Shown in pieces: positions 1-11,783 of a stretch of DNA of 64,000 bases (positions are counted from its first letter, which is position 1; every line of letters starts with the position of its first letter). The notes beneath the pieces were generated by a model. That model had not been told where the DNA came from. It did not search any database and was given only the letters and a program-made list of their open reading frames with translations. Made by a program: the position numbers and the translations under genes. Origin of the DNA: Centropristis striata. Taxonomy: Eukaryota > Chordata > Actinopteri > Perciformes > Serranidae. Location of the stretch: positions 21,635,809 to 21,699,808 of the forward strand of contig NC_081527.1 of the NCBI RefSeq assembly GCF_030273125.1, written 5' to 3'.

Positions 1-910
1 CCTGTTTCAAGTTAAATTTGAATTTAACCAGCAGTCTGTAAGGTACATGTAGCTGACTAATTTAAGCACATTTACAGTCAAAGAGTAAATGTTTTTATTC
101 AATTTGGGGTTAATTGCTGTACAGTTGCACTTTTCACATGTTCCCAGTGAACATAGGTCATGTTTACTTATTATGTCAATTTTGAAATTGGCCAAATTTG
201 CCCTGATTGTGGGTATTGTTCTGATTATCTCAGGGAGAGCATCATCCAAGTTTTAAGTAGGGTGTATCTTTTTTTATTTTGTTTGAAAGCAATTGTCAAT
301 TCCTTGTTTGCACACGAATGGATATTAAACGAATGTGAGAAGAGTATGCAGCATAATACTGTATGCTAATTCCACTACAGAAGAGAGATGAAAATCTCTG
401 CAATTAGTTGTGCGGGAAAAAATATCTGTATTGGTAATCTGCTGAATGAGTTGTAAATAATCGGCATATCAGATATTGGCAAAAAATCCAGTATCGTGCA
501 TCCCTAATATTTGCATGATAGATAAGCGATAACAAGTACAAATATATATTAAAGCAATTGGTTACAAGCATATTTATGTGAAAAATATGTACAATTTCCC
601 TTAAGTAATTGCATATTTCTCCTTTCTCATATGGCTTTGCCTGGTGTTGGTGGCTTCCTGCCCATCTTGAAAATGACACCTTTTAGTGGTCAGATTTTGG
701 TAAACTCTAATACTACAAAAAACAGCAGAGAAATCTTTTGTTAGAATTTTTTAGGGTTAGGTGTTTTTTTTCATATATGCACCCGCCTACTAATGTTTCG
801 GCCATTTTTACCATCTCTTTTCAAAAGTTTGTTGGATTCAAAAAATATATATTTTTAGGTTTTTGTAAAGAGTTATTCTCTCTCTCTCTCTCTCTCTCTG
901 GAGGACTATT
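1..910. other. AT-rich non-coding DNA
   Basis: No gene is recognised. The sequence is AT-rich and short open frames here show no family resemblance. A (TC)n microsatellite occupies about 876-899. Confidence 0.5.
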
Positions 911-1875
911 GCCCTCATTTATCAAACAAGCATAGAAACGAGCGCAGATCTGAGCGTATGTTTCGTCTTACGACAGGGTTCACGTGGGATTTATTAAACG
1001 TTTGTATCTCGCCAATCACAGTGCAAGAAGGATCGGCTGCTGGTAAATGTGGCGGATCGAAACAAGCGTAATTTTAATACCACGCACTACCCGATTCAGA
1101 TGGCTCGCAATACGGCCAAATAGAGAGAGAAAACTGGTTTTGTTTGGCAGCATAAAAAGTGAAAAGGATGGACATCAGTGCCGCTGTCAGCAGAGTAGCA
1201 ATGGATTATTCAACTCCCAGTGAGGTTGGAATATTTCATTTATACGTTGTGATATATTAAGGCCATATAGCCTATATAATATCCAGATTAATATTATTAT
1301 ATTGTAATAATATTGCTATTGTTATGATGGAGAGATATTATTTACTTCTTTAAATTTAGTCAGAATTCTGTCCCAGACAGAGTTGTGTGTGGCAGCGCTG
1401 ATTGGAAATGTTTCTATCTGGGCAACACTGGTGGTGAAGGAGAAGTTGACGCTCCACTGTCCAAGCCAGATAACGGTAAACATTAAATAGCAGAAGACAA
1501 CAACATTTAATAGCCTCGGCTAGTATTCTGTTTAAGGAATTTCACGGTCGTAGAGTGTATTTATTTTAAATGATGTTTTAATGATAAATTATGTAGCCTA
1601 AACATGCTTTGGTTTGTCACCATTAAAAAACAAAACACTGCAGAGTTTTATCAGCTCCAGGCATCGATACAATAGTTTAAGATCAGTTCTCCATCTCAGA
1701 CGTGTGGACTTCATGCTTACTCAAATTTGCGTTCACAAGCAGAGACCAGACGTGAGATTTGATCTAGCCCACCGCTCACGTCCAAATTGATTAACGCTGA
1801 GCCTTGCATAGAAATAATCGAGCACCCACTTTACGATCACTTTCTGTCGTACGCTCGTTTGATACATAAGGGGCC
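911..1875. mobile_element. Non-autonomous DNA transposon with terminal inverted repeats
   Basis: The left end (911-931) reads as the inverse of the right end (about 1853-1875): both contain the motif ATCAAAC(A/G)AGC preceded by a GCCC-type terminus. A flanking ATT on each side could be a 3-bp target duplication, which would suit a PIF/Harbinger-type element, but the exact ends are uncertain. No complete transposase is visible in about 965 bp. Family assignment is inference. Confidence 0.5.
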
Positions 1876-3570
1876 ATTATCGCTACCCTCCTCCTCTGCA
1901 GCCTACTCCCCAGACTGCTTTATGGTTTTACGACTCTTTCTCCAGAGCAATGTGCTGCTGTGATCCAACCATCTCTAACACTTTCTCTCTAACACCCTTC
2001 ATGCACAGGTCCCTGGGCAATCAGTAATGTGCTGCCCACACCTCCTTGCATGGTGTGTTCAATTAGGGTTAAATGCAGAATAAATACTTTTTTGGAATAA
2101 ACATGCTGTCCATTTAATGTTGTACACCACAAACGGTATGTCAGTCTATTCCTTGAAAATAATTCCAAATTCCTTCAACCACTACTTAATATGAATATGG
2201 TAATTTGATTATAATTATTAAGTTAACAAGTTTATTTAACCGAAGAAGAATAATTCACATAAACTTACAAAAATGCAGGAAGAAGATGAAAAAAACCCTT
2301 TTTATATTTTGGATATTAATGTAAACATGGGCGTGAATAAATCAGTTGATTAATTTTGTTAATTTTGTCAAAGTACAAAAAAAAAGTGAGCAACTGGTTG
2401 AATTTTAATGAAGTCATTAAAATGTTGGACGACAAAATTGATTAATCATGAAAGATCAGACGACAGTTTGTCTCATTTTTCTGTGATCTCCTTACAAACT
2501 GTGGATGAAAGTTCAGGTCATTCTGACCGGGAACACTCTGTACAAAGATCCCTTCTGGATCGATAAAGAAACTAATTATTCTCTTAAAACAGAATTACCT
2601 CCAGGACCTTCAATTGGTAGTTTTAATCATTATTAAAATATTATCCCAAATAATATTTCTGTCCTTTTCAGATATCTCCTGACCTCTGTCTTTAGAGTTA
2701 ATATACCAATCAATCAGATTCACTGTTTGTTTGTGTTGGCAACATAAGATTACAAATAAATGATACATGGGGAAATCAAATATGTAAGAATGAACCTCAT
2801 TTGTGTGGGTCTCACGGTTCCAAAGTGTATTTCAGAATTATTAATAAATATCAGAAAGAATTATTAATTATAATAAATGATATGACTTGATTTTCTCTAA
2901 GTCACCTGGAGTTGGGGTACTACTCTGTAAAACGCAGAAAAGAGCCAGTTCACCTAAATCACTCTGAGATAGTTACTAAACTAGCAATTTAGAACACTGA
3001 TTCATTATTAACCAGTTACTATTTGGGGTCCTTTTTTTGAGAATTTGTGGTTGTGGGCAGTGGATGTTTAGGGGGAGATAGCAGGTCAACATAAATGCCA
3101 CATAGAAGCGAACATTATCTGAAAGCTGTGAACCTGGATATTAATTGAGATGCAGCTGAGCACTGTGTGTCAAGTTGTTCTGGTCAAAAATATCTAATTA
3201 ATTAGGGCCACGGGGCAATTGCACCAGTGCTCGGGGCAATATTGTATATAATAATATTGTTATACTGTGGATTTTTTCTTCTTCCTCTTCCGGACACAAT
3301 TTCGTCCCGCTACTAGACAAATTATATATCAAAACGTGCGGTTTGATTGGGATCGGTGTGCTATTACTTTAATCTAGAGAATACGATTTTTTTTTTGCAA
3401 AAAACTGCCCAAAATGAAGTGAATGGGACGGCCAAAAATATGAGTAAAAAAGAACAATAATTGGAGATTTTCAAACGTCTACTTCTCCGGCATAATTTCA
3501 CCTAGAGACTCCATTTAAACTTTTTAGTTTTTATAGTTTTTTATCAATCCCTGTTCAATGACTATGATTA
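1876..3570. other. Intergenic, no gene seen
   Basis: AT-rich DNA with no recognisable exon, RNA gene or transposase on either strand. It resembles diverged repeat-derived sequence. Confidence 0.4.
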
Positions 3571-5558
3571 TGGAAGAATTATCCTATCTTTATTCAAGAG
3601 CGTAGATTTTCAGTTTGAGAGCATAATTTGTCTTTCTCGTGCTCAGATTTGTTCTCCTCTAGCTCACATTTTGCGCTCGCACTCAGATTTCTGCTGCTTT
3701 CTTTCAAAATGTGTGCCTGCACTTAAAAACCATATGCTTGTGCTCACATTTCTTATTCTTGGACACAAACATTTCGCTCGCACTCAAATATGTCCTGTGC
3801 GCGCTCAAATCTAAAGTCTACGCGCTCAGATCTCAACTCTGCGCTCTCAAAACTTTTGTGCTCGGACTCAGAACACGCACGTCCTCTCAGGTTGAGGTGT
3901 CTGCTCAGACTGAACGATGTCCCGCCCTGCGCTTAAAATAATGCGTTTCACCAGCCAATAGGGAGACAGATAGGTTGTGGCCCCGTCTTAGGTGCGTTCC
4001 CTCGCCCTTTTGAGCGCTCCGGAGGGGCGGGTATATGGTCTGTTTGTAAAACTGCTTCTCTCTTAAAATACACCAATTTACCATATTAGCCAGCTATTTG
4101 AATCGTCACCTATTTAAGACGCAGCATATTTATGTAGAATTAATTTTAAGTAGTCCTAAAAAGAGTTATCGTAGTTTAGATTATATATATATATATATAT
4201 TTTTTTTTTATTATTATTTCAATGTATATATATATATATATATTTTCGATTAGTACAGCAGTGTTACGATAGTCCAGTGGTGAAGTACACTCTCATCTGT
4301 TTCATTTTAAACCATGAGTTGCCGGTTCGCATCCCATCCGCCACACTCTTGCTGCATGTGTTATTATGATTTAAAATTTTAATTGATAAATTAATGTAAC
4401 AGTAATACAATCCGTGTAACCAGCTGATTCTCTTATTGAAACGTTTAACAAGAGATGATGGGTAAATAGACTTGGCTACGTGATTAAAAAGGTATAATGA
4501 AAAATACACTATGATGATGATAATGATTTGAGGATAACAGTGGTGCGTGTAATGCAGTGTATCACCGTCCTATTTACGCGGTCAAAGCCAGGGGGCGCAT
4601 AATTAGGCTAATGTTGGTAATGCTTTCACAAGAAGAAGACTTTGAGCAGGATTCGGAGCGCGGCAGCGAATGAATGGGAGACGAGATGGATGGCCAAAGA
4701 CCTCAAGTAAGTTCATTGCTAAATGTTGCTACAACTCAAAACACATCGATCATATACAGTAGTTTCAATAACAGTACAGTAATCATTTTGACACTCGTAC
4801 TTATCAACATATATAGCGGGCCTTTGTTGGCACTCGGGACAGCAACTCATTATGAATGAAGTGACTTCAGCGGGGATTCCCTTCAGCTCGCGCATCATTA
4901 TGTGTGCCTACCTGCCGCTGGTACGATCATACGTTGCCAATTATTGTACTTTCGTTGTACATGTTACAATGAAGGCCCGCTATATATGTTGATAAGTACG
5001 AGTGTCAAAATAATTACGGTACTGTTATTGAAACTACTGTATATGATCGATGTGTTTTGAGTTGTAGCAACATTTAGCAATGAACTTACTTGAGGTCTTT
5101 GGCCATCCATCTCGTCTCCCATTCATTCGCTGCCGCGCTCCGAATCCTGCTCAAAGTCTTCTTCTTGTGAAAGCATTACCAACATTAGCCTAATTATGCG
5201 CCCCCTGGCTTTGACCGCGTAAATAGGATGGTGATACACTGCATTACACGCACCAATGTTATCCTCAAATCATTATCATCATCATAGTGTATTTTTCAGT
5301 ATACCTTTTTAATCACGTAGCCAAGTCTATTTACCCATCATCTCTTGTTAAACGTTTCAATAAGAGAATCAGCTGGTTACACGGATTGTATTACTGTTAC
5401 ATTAATTTATCAATTAAAATTTTAAATCATAATAACACATGCAGCAAGAATGTGGCGGATGGGAGGCGAACCGGCGACCCATGGTTTAAAATGCAACAGA
5501 TGAGAGTGTACTTCACCACTGGACTATCGTAACACTGCTGTACTGCTTAAAAAAATAA

Positions 5559-5599
<41 letters not shown>

Positions 5600-5611
5600 C
5601 ATACAAATAAT

Positions 5612-5642
<31 letters not shown>

Positions 5643-6253
5643 ATCTAAACTACGATAACTCTTTTAGGACTACTTAAGATTATTTCTACATAAATATGCT
5701 GCGTCTTAAATAGGTGACGATTCAAATAGCTGGCTTATATGGTAAATTGGTGTATTTTAAGAGAGAAGCAGTTTTACAAACAGACCATATACCTGCCCCT
5801 CCGGAGCGCTCAAAAGGGTGAGGGAATGCACCTAAGACGGGGCCACAACCTATCTGTCTCCCTATTGGCTGGTGAAACACATTATTTTAAGCGCAGGGCG
5901 GGACATCGTTCAGTCTGAGCAGACACCTCAACCTGAGAGGACGTGCGTGTTCTGAGTCCGAGCACAAAAGTTTTGAGAGCGCAGAGCTGAGATCTGAGCG
6001 CGTAGACTTTAGATTTGTGCGCGCACAGGACATATTTGAGTGCGAGCGAAATGTTTGTGTCCAAGAAGAAGAAATGTGAGCACTAGCACGTGGTTTTTAA
6101 GTGCAGGCACACATTTTGAAAGAAAGCAGCAGAAATCAGAGTGCGAGCGCAAAATGTGAGCATGAGGAGAACAAATCTGAGCACGAGAAAGACAAATTAT
6201 GCTCTCAAACTGAAAATCTACGCTCTTGAATAAAGATAGGATAATTCTTCCAT
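3571..6253. repeat. 2.7 kb near-perfect inverted repeat (palindrome)
   Basis: The left arm (3571-4824) is the reverse complement of the right arm (4972-6253) over about 1.25 kb, with a unique centre of roughly 147 bp (4825-4971). Anchors seen by eye: GGAAGAATTATCC at 3572 mirrors the end at 6253, and ATATATAGCGGGCCTT at 4809-4824 mirrors 4972-4987. The arms differ by scattered substitutions and by the length of internal (TA)n tracts (about 4183-4243 and 5562-5642). Each arm holds a tRNA-like A-box/B-box pair: TAGTCCAGTGG at 4270-4280 and GGTTCGCATCC at 4324-4334, mirrored at 5516-5526 and 5462-5472. It could be a foldback transposon or a head-to-head duplicated SINE-containing segment. Confidence 0.85.
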
Positions 6254-8250
6254 AGATGATCATTTTTGGAGAAATTCTGAGATTATAATGGGTGTGTATT
6301 GCATGGAATGTTCGTGTCACAGTGTGTGACATCATTGCCAGAGTGTAGAGGGAGAGAAAAAATTGTCAAAAAATAAATTTGAAAACTGCGCTCCAGGCCG
6401 CAAATTCCACTCTACAGAAATAATTTATACATAGAAACGTAGGAAAATTTGTCTTCTCACTCAAAATCCTCTGGTAAAGCTGTCAGAGTTATAGTTTGGG
6501 CGTAGGACGCACAGATGCGCCACCAACACGCATTAAAAGCCCCATTGGCTCCCATATTAAAAACGCAGGAAGATTTCTGTAGAAAAGCATATTTAACAGT
6601 TTTTCAGATCGCTCTTACAAAGCTATTTCTTAATTTTTCTTCACAAAAATATGTAGCTGTTCAGGAAGAACCCAGGACACTCAAAGTGAAGTTGGATCAA
6701 TGATAGGTATTATGGTTTTGCCAAAAATGCTTTTTGTTCGCGGACAGAAATTCCAGTCTGTCCACCTCTGGCTGCTGTCACTGTAGCGGAACATTTGACA
6801 GCTGCAGTTAATTCTGTTGATTGCTCTGCTCTGATTGCCTTTGATCCTTTGATGTGATTACAGTTACACATACACGTACGCACACACACATGCACGTGTA
6901 AGCGTGCACACTCCTCCAGATACACATGTTTCACACACATACACACACACACACACATTTTGAGGTTAAAGGGCATAGGTTGCTGTATAAATAAATACTT
7001 GATCATTGTATCATAACATTACTAGTATTAATTGTTTTGAAATCTCTGAAGAATCTCATCATAGTGCACACACACCGGCAGTAGCCCCCGTGGCCCTTTC
7101 AGAATTTCCCCAGAGGAAATTTTTCTAGTCTAGTTTAATTATTTATTTTTTGAAACCTATTCAGTTGTATAAGGGTTCATAACATTAATATATGTCCCTT
7201 TGAAGCACATTTCCATGTTCAACTGTGTCCCATAAGTTGTTGCAGCAATTTTTGGGGTTGATACCATTTGTTACACACATTTGGTGCTCAATAGTAAAAT
7301 TTTATTCATATGGAGAATGGATAAAAATGGTCAGAAAAAAATCCAGAATATCACATCAATATATCAAGACCTTTGGAACAACATAGGAGAATCCATGCTG
7401 TGATTTGGGTTCAAAAACTTTGTCAGTTTGGAGATTTCTGTATTTTCAGCGATTAGATGACGAGCACTTCTGTTCTTCAAACTGCTGAGAAACCCTCTTA
7501 TTATCAATACACCTAGGAAAGCTGCACATCCTCTGGATGCTAGGTCTCTAGTTTATGGTTGTAAAGTTTAATGAGGCTGTGATTATTCTAGAGGTCACAG
7601 CAGCTCATTCTATACACTGAGCTGAAGTTTCACTCACTAACATCATCACACATGAAGAACATTGGGCTCAATGAATCAGTTAGAGTCTCAGCTTTCCACT
7701 GATACCACAGATTTATGTGATTCAAAGCCTGTTTAGGGACCTCAGTGCCTTCATATATTGTAAAAAGCGTTTCGCTTTTACAGTTTAAAGTGATTTTGTT
7801 TTACTTTATTTACTTTTTTTATGCCTTTAACTAATTCTGATTAACATTTTTAGTTCACATTGTTTTCTTTGAATTTTTTTTTAAAGTTATTTAAGTTTTA
7901 AATGTATTAATACATTTAAAAAAGCTCTATAAAGATTTATTTTGGGAGTTTTCAATACTTTATTGGATTTTATATATTTTTAGGTTTTTGGAAAGAGATT
8001 ATGTTTTAAGTTATTTACTAAAGATCCCCAAAATAGTTTTTAGTTTTTTTAATTTTTAAGGTTTTAGGTCTTTAGTTCTTGTTAATTATATAAAAACATG
8101 TTTCTGTGATCAGCTGGAGAGAAAAACGATGAAGCTGCTGCACGTTCGACTCACAGACTTTACAGGAAACATTACGACATCACAACATTACAACATAACA
8201 AAGTTACATGTTTAAAGCAGAATTGGTTTGAGTGACAGTAAAGTTCTGAC
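6254..8250. other. Intergenic or intronic, microsatellites only
   Basis: No gene recognised. A (CA)n-type simple repeat lies at about 6870-6957. If the exon at 8251-8327 is real, this stretch would be its first intron. Confidence 0.4.
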
Positions 8251-8327
8251 CTGTGCCTGCTGCGGAAGACGCAGAGCAGCAGAGTCAGCAGGCCGAGCAG
8301 CAGCAGCAGCAGCAGCGGCGGGGACAT
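8251..8327 (-). CDS. Possible first coding exon with N-terminal membrane anchor (P450-like)
   Basis: On the minus strand an ATG (8327) opens a 25-codon stretch: a short start, a run of seven leucines, a second hydrophobic stretch, then basic residues RSRHR. The frame runs into a good splice donor, CACAG|GTCAGA, at 8251/8250. A hydrophobic anchor followed by a basic stop-transfer and an exon break at that point is how CYP7-type P450 first exons look. CYP7B1 is in the same chromosomal neighbourhood as ARMC1 in human, and armc1 is the next gene upstream on the same strand here. No second exon was found, so the assignment is inference. A repetitive CTG tract could also mimic it. Confidence 0.3.
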
Positions 8328-8377
8328 CTTTCCTTTCTGTTTGTGTCCGACCCTCCACCAAGACACCGAGACTCACA

Positions 8378-8410
8378 CACATACATATACACACACACAC
8401 ACACACACAT
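8378..8410. repeat. (CA)n microsatellite
   Basis: An alternating CA run just 5' of the putative minus-strand exon. Open frames across it on both strands are artefacts of the repeat. Confidence 0.9.
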
Positions 8411-8534
8411 ACGTGAACACACGCTGCATCCGGATAACACCTTCAAAATAAAATCCCAGCTGCTCAGTTGGAGGTTTCTTGGGTTTCTCTTCTGCAGCTG
8501 CAAAACGTTATGCAACAACATTAAAAATAACAAT

Positions 8535-8572
8535 AATAATAATAATAATATATTATTATAATTATTATTCAT
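8535..8572. repeat. (AAT)n microsatellite
   Basis: Short trinucleotide tract followed by its inverted counterpart (ATT), so it can form a small hairpin. Confidence 0.8.
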
Positions 8573-11500
8573 TGAGTTTACAAAAAAAACATTGAAACGA
8601 GTAATCAGTCAGAAGACAGATGATGATAAAATATGAGTGAAAGTTTAAGAAAAAATCAGAAAAATGTACAAAAAAGTTTTTCAGCTGTTCAAAATGTTTA
8701 AATAATACTAACATAATACACTTTATTTATCGAGAATACACAGTAAAACTGTTCATATACGGAGATATATAAAATAGATTAATATATATACAATATAAAA
8801 GTAACAAAACATGTTACTTAAAACATTAAGATCATGAAGAAAATTGTGGGGGGAAAAAAAGTCAAATAAAAAATCCTGACCATCACTAGCCAAATTCAGT
8901 TGGGGCTTTTATTGTGAAGGACGGTGCAGTGTGCAGTGATCTTCCGGTCGCGGACGCCCTCTCTGCGTAGACTCGTGATGTCCTGATCTGACACCACGTT
9001 AATCATTAAGAACTTATTAAATGATTTTCAACTTTAACAAAATTAACTTTTGTTTTATGATTGAAGTCTTTTTTTTAAATCCATTTATTGATTATGATGC
9101 TTCTACTAATTGATTATTATTAATATCAATAAAATCAGTAAGGATGCATTCACAGTATAAAACATAATTAAATATGAATAACTGGATCGTGTGTCAGACC
9201 TTACCGTATGTTCAGGACTCGATGACTCAATGACTCGGCTCAAAGTTTCAACATCAGAGTTTAATGTTGCAATAAAATTGTGAAAAATGACGCTAAAGAA
9301 TGAGCAAACAGACAAACATTCATGTTTTTATTCTCTGAATGTTTGTACAGCGGCACACTGAGGAGGAACACGGCATAGAAATAAATTAAAATCAGGATTT
9401 CAATAGAAATCACAATAATAATAATAATAACAATAATAAAAAAGAGAAAAATATGAATTGTTCCACTTGAAATAAAACCTGAGTTCAGTTCTGTTCATGC
9501 AGGTTAAAGAAAGAAAACTGATTTTAATAAAGTTACGGCTCAGAAACAAGAATGTGACGACAAAAACACTGCTTCATGAGATTAAAGACCCAAAGTTTCC
9601 TGTTCCTCTTAGTTGGATCCTGATCAATGTGTTCAGTAAACATCTTTATATAATAAAAGCTGACTCCTGTCCCTCTCATTACAGACAGACAGCCCTGAAC
9701 ACTTGTTGACTTCATCCTGTTTGCAGCTTACTTCAGTCATTGCTTCATGTTGGCTGTTGTTTTTGGATGAGATTTACTTTTTAGTTTGTTCTTTCTCACT
9801 CTGTGAGGATCTGAAGCCAGAGAAACTAACCCCTCTAACAGCTGTGAGGAGCTGAAGCAGTCAGACTGAATGAGAAATTGAAGGTGCCGTCGAGAAAAAT
9901 CTTATCAACAGGAATGTGAATAAAGAGAATAAACTGCTGACGTTTGTTCATAAGGTGGTGATCCTGCGTGAAAACTTTTTTGCACAGTTGAGGAAGTTTT
10001 ACTGAATTCTGAAATTCAATTTTCCTGGTTATACCTCTAAAACTACATGGCTGTAAACTTTGTTTCTGCCGTGAACTCAGACTGAAACTAAAAAGACCAG
10101 CAGGTTGGCTTGGTTATTGTATATTTCTTTATGACTAATTATGTTTTGGGTTTTGGGTTTGGGTTTTGGATTTAGTTCTAAGTCATTTAGTATGAGAAAC
10201 TTTTTGTGTTAACTCAACAAAGCAACAAAATAAGCTTCAGAAGAAATACTTGACATGTCTGTCTCGTGATAATTGGGACAAAACCGAATTTAGATTCGCG
10301 TGATCATGTGACAGCGGGCCCCTTGGGATGTGATTGGACCGTGTGCAGTGTGGGCGGAGCTATGAGCACACCTGGCAGGTACACAAACACACAAACTAAC
10401 AGAATGAACAACAGGACAGCAAGAACTGTACGTACTCATTAAAGGTCGTCTGAGGGACCAAAGCTGCAATAAAAAGGAGAATGTGAAGTAAATCACCTTC
10501 CGAGTCCTGCAGTGGAGACTCTCAAGTCTTTGTATCTTAAACTTTAACATGTAACATCAAGTTTTCTTCTTTAGTTCAACAACAGAATGTCCTGATACCT
10601 GATCAGCTGTTCTCCTCACCAGCTGCTCACTCTGTTAATAAAGTGAACTCACACGTTAATCTCCTAATCTAATTTAAAAACCACTTCAGATGAAAAAGTG
10701 CAAAACTGTTTCTGTTGACATCAGGAACAAACTCAGGTAACATTTCTCCAGAAAACAGAGTTCAGATCCACAGGGAGCTTTAGACTCAGTTCAGTATGAA
10801 GGCAAAAGTCCAGGATCCAGGACGGGGGCTGAGTCCAGGATCCAGGGCCGGGACCTGTGAAAATAAAATAAAAGCAGCGTTCTGTCGATGATGCAGGAGG
10901 AAAGAAGGAGTGAGATGTCTGAGCTTACAGGAAGATGCAGCTCACTGTCACTTTGAGTTTTGATTTGTTTTAACTTAGTTGAATATCACCGTACAATATT
11001 TAGGAGAAAACAGTTTTCTGTTGGGACCGAGTCAGTTAGGGAGTTAGCGGTTAGCTCGGCAGCCACAGGCTTCGTGTTTCGTCATAAGTGTGCATATTAA
11101 TGAGTCAGAACCTCATCTATAAGCTTGGTCTGTACGTTAATTATTTAAAAAAATGCAGGTAATAATAGACCATGACATCATTTTAGAAACAAACCCTGGA
11201 GCTGAAGCTGCTGCTGTGATCAGAGAAACAGGAAAGTGTTTGTGTTGGCCAGCGTCAAAACACTAAAACTTCAACAGCTTCATCTGTTTTATAAATCAGT
11301 GAAGAAACGATCTCAGTTGTAAAGAATGAAAAGATTTGTTCTTGTTCCCATTGATTACCAGTTCGTGATAATATTATTTGGAGAGTTTTGGATATTTGTG
11401 ATTATTCTGGATGAAGCAGAGGAACAATAAGAGAGAGTGAGCTGCAGCCTGACAGGAAGTGATGTTAGATTAATAATGAGGAGGGACGCCCTGTTCCATC

Positions 11501-11783
11501 CTGTTGATTTGATCTTGTCTGTGTTTGTTCACATCGCTGCAAAACACTTCCTGTCCATTAAGACAATTTGGTTTGGAACAGTTGGACCCGTGTACAGAGA
11601 CGGACTGAAAAATGAAACAGGATCCTGTTGTTGATCAGAAGGAGCAGCTGCACGTCCTCGCTGTCAGAAGTCCCTCTCAGAGTGTTGTCTCCGGTGGAGA
11701 CGGACAGCGGAGAGATTTGGCAGCTGGTAGATTTTGGTTCTGAGAGGAGGCGGCAGGTCGAGGAGGGGCGGTTCCCCACGGGG
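8573..11783. other. Intergenic region and probable armc1 3' UTR
   Basis: No coding exon recognised. The armc1 3' UTR should begin at 11783 and run leftward on the minus strand. A candidate minus-strand poly(A) signal (TTTATT on the plus strand) lies near 9325, but several others exist and none is decisive. Confidence 0.4.

Noticed and set aside
4263..4345. A tRNA gene
   Set aside because: A-box and B-box words are present, but the acceptor and T-stem do not pair convincingly and the spacing is too long; better described as tRNA-derived (SINE-like).
8212..8572. Overlapping open frames rich in Leu, Gln, Ala or Asn on both strands
   Set aside because: Produced by CTG/CAG-like, (CA)n and (AAT)n simple repeats; only the short anchor exon with a donor was kept, at low confidence.
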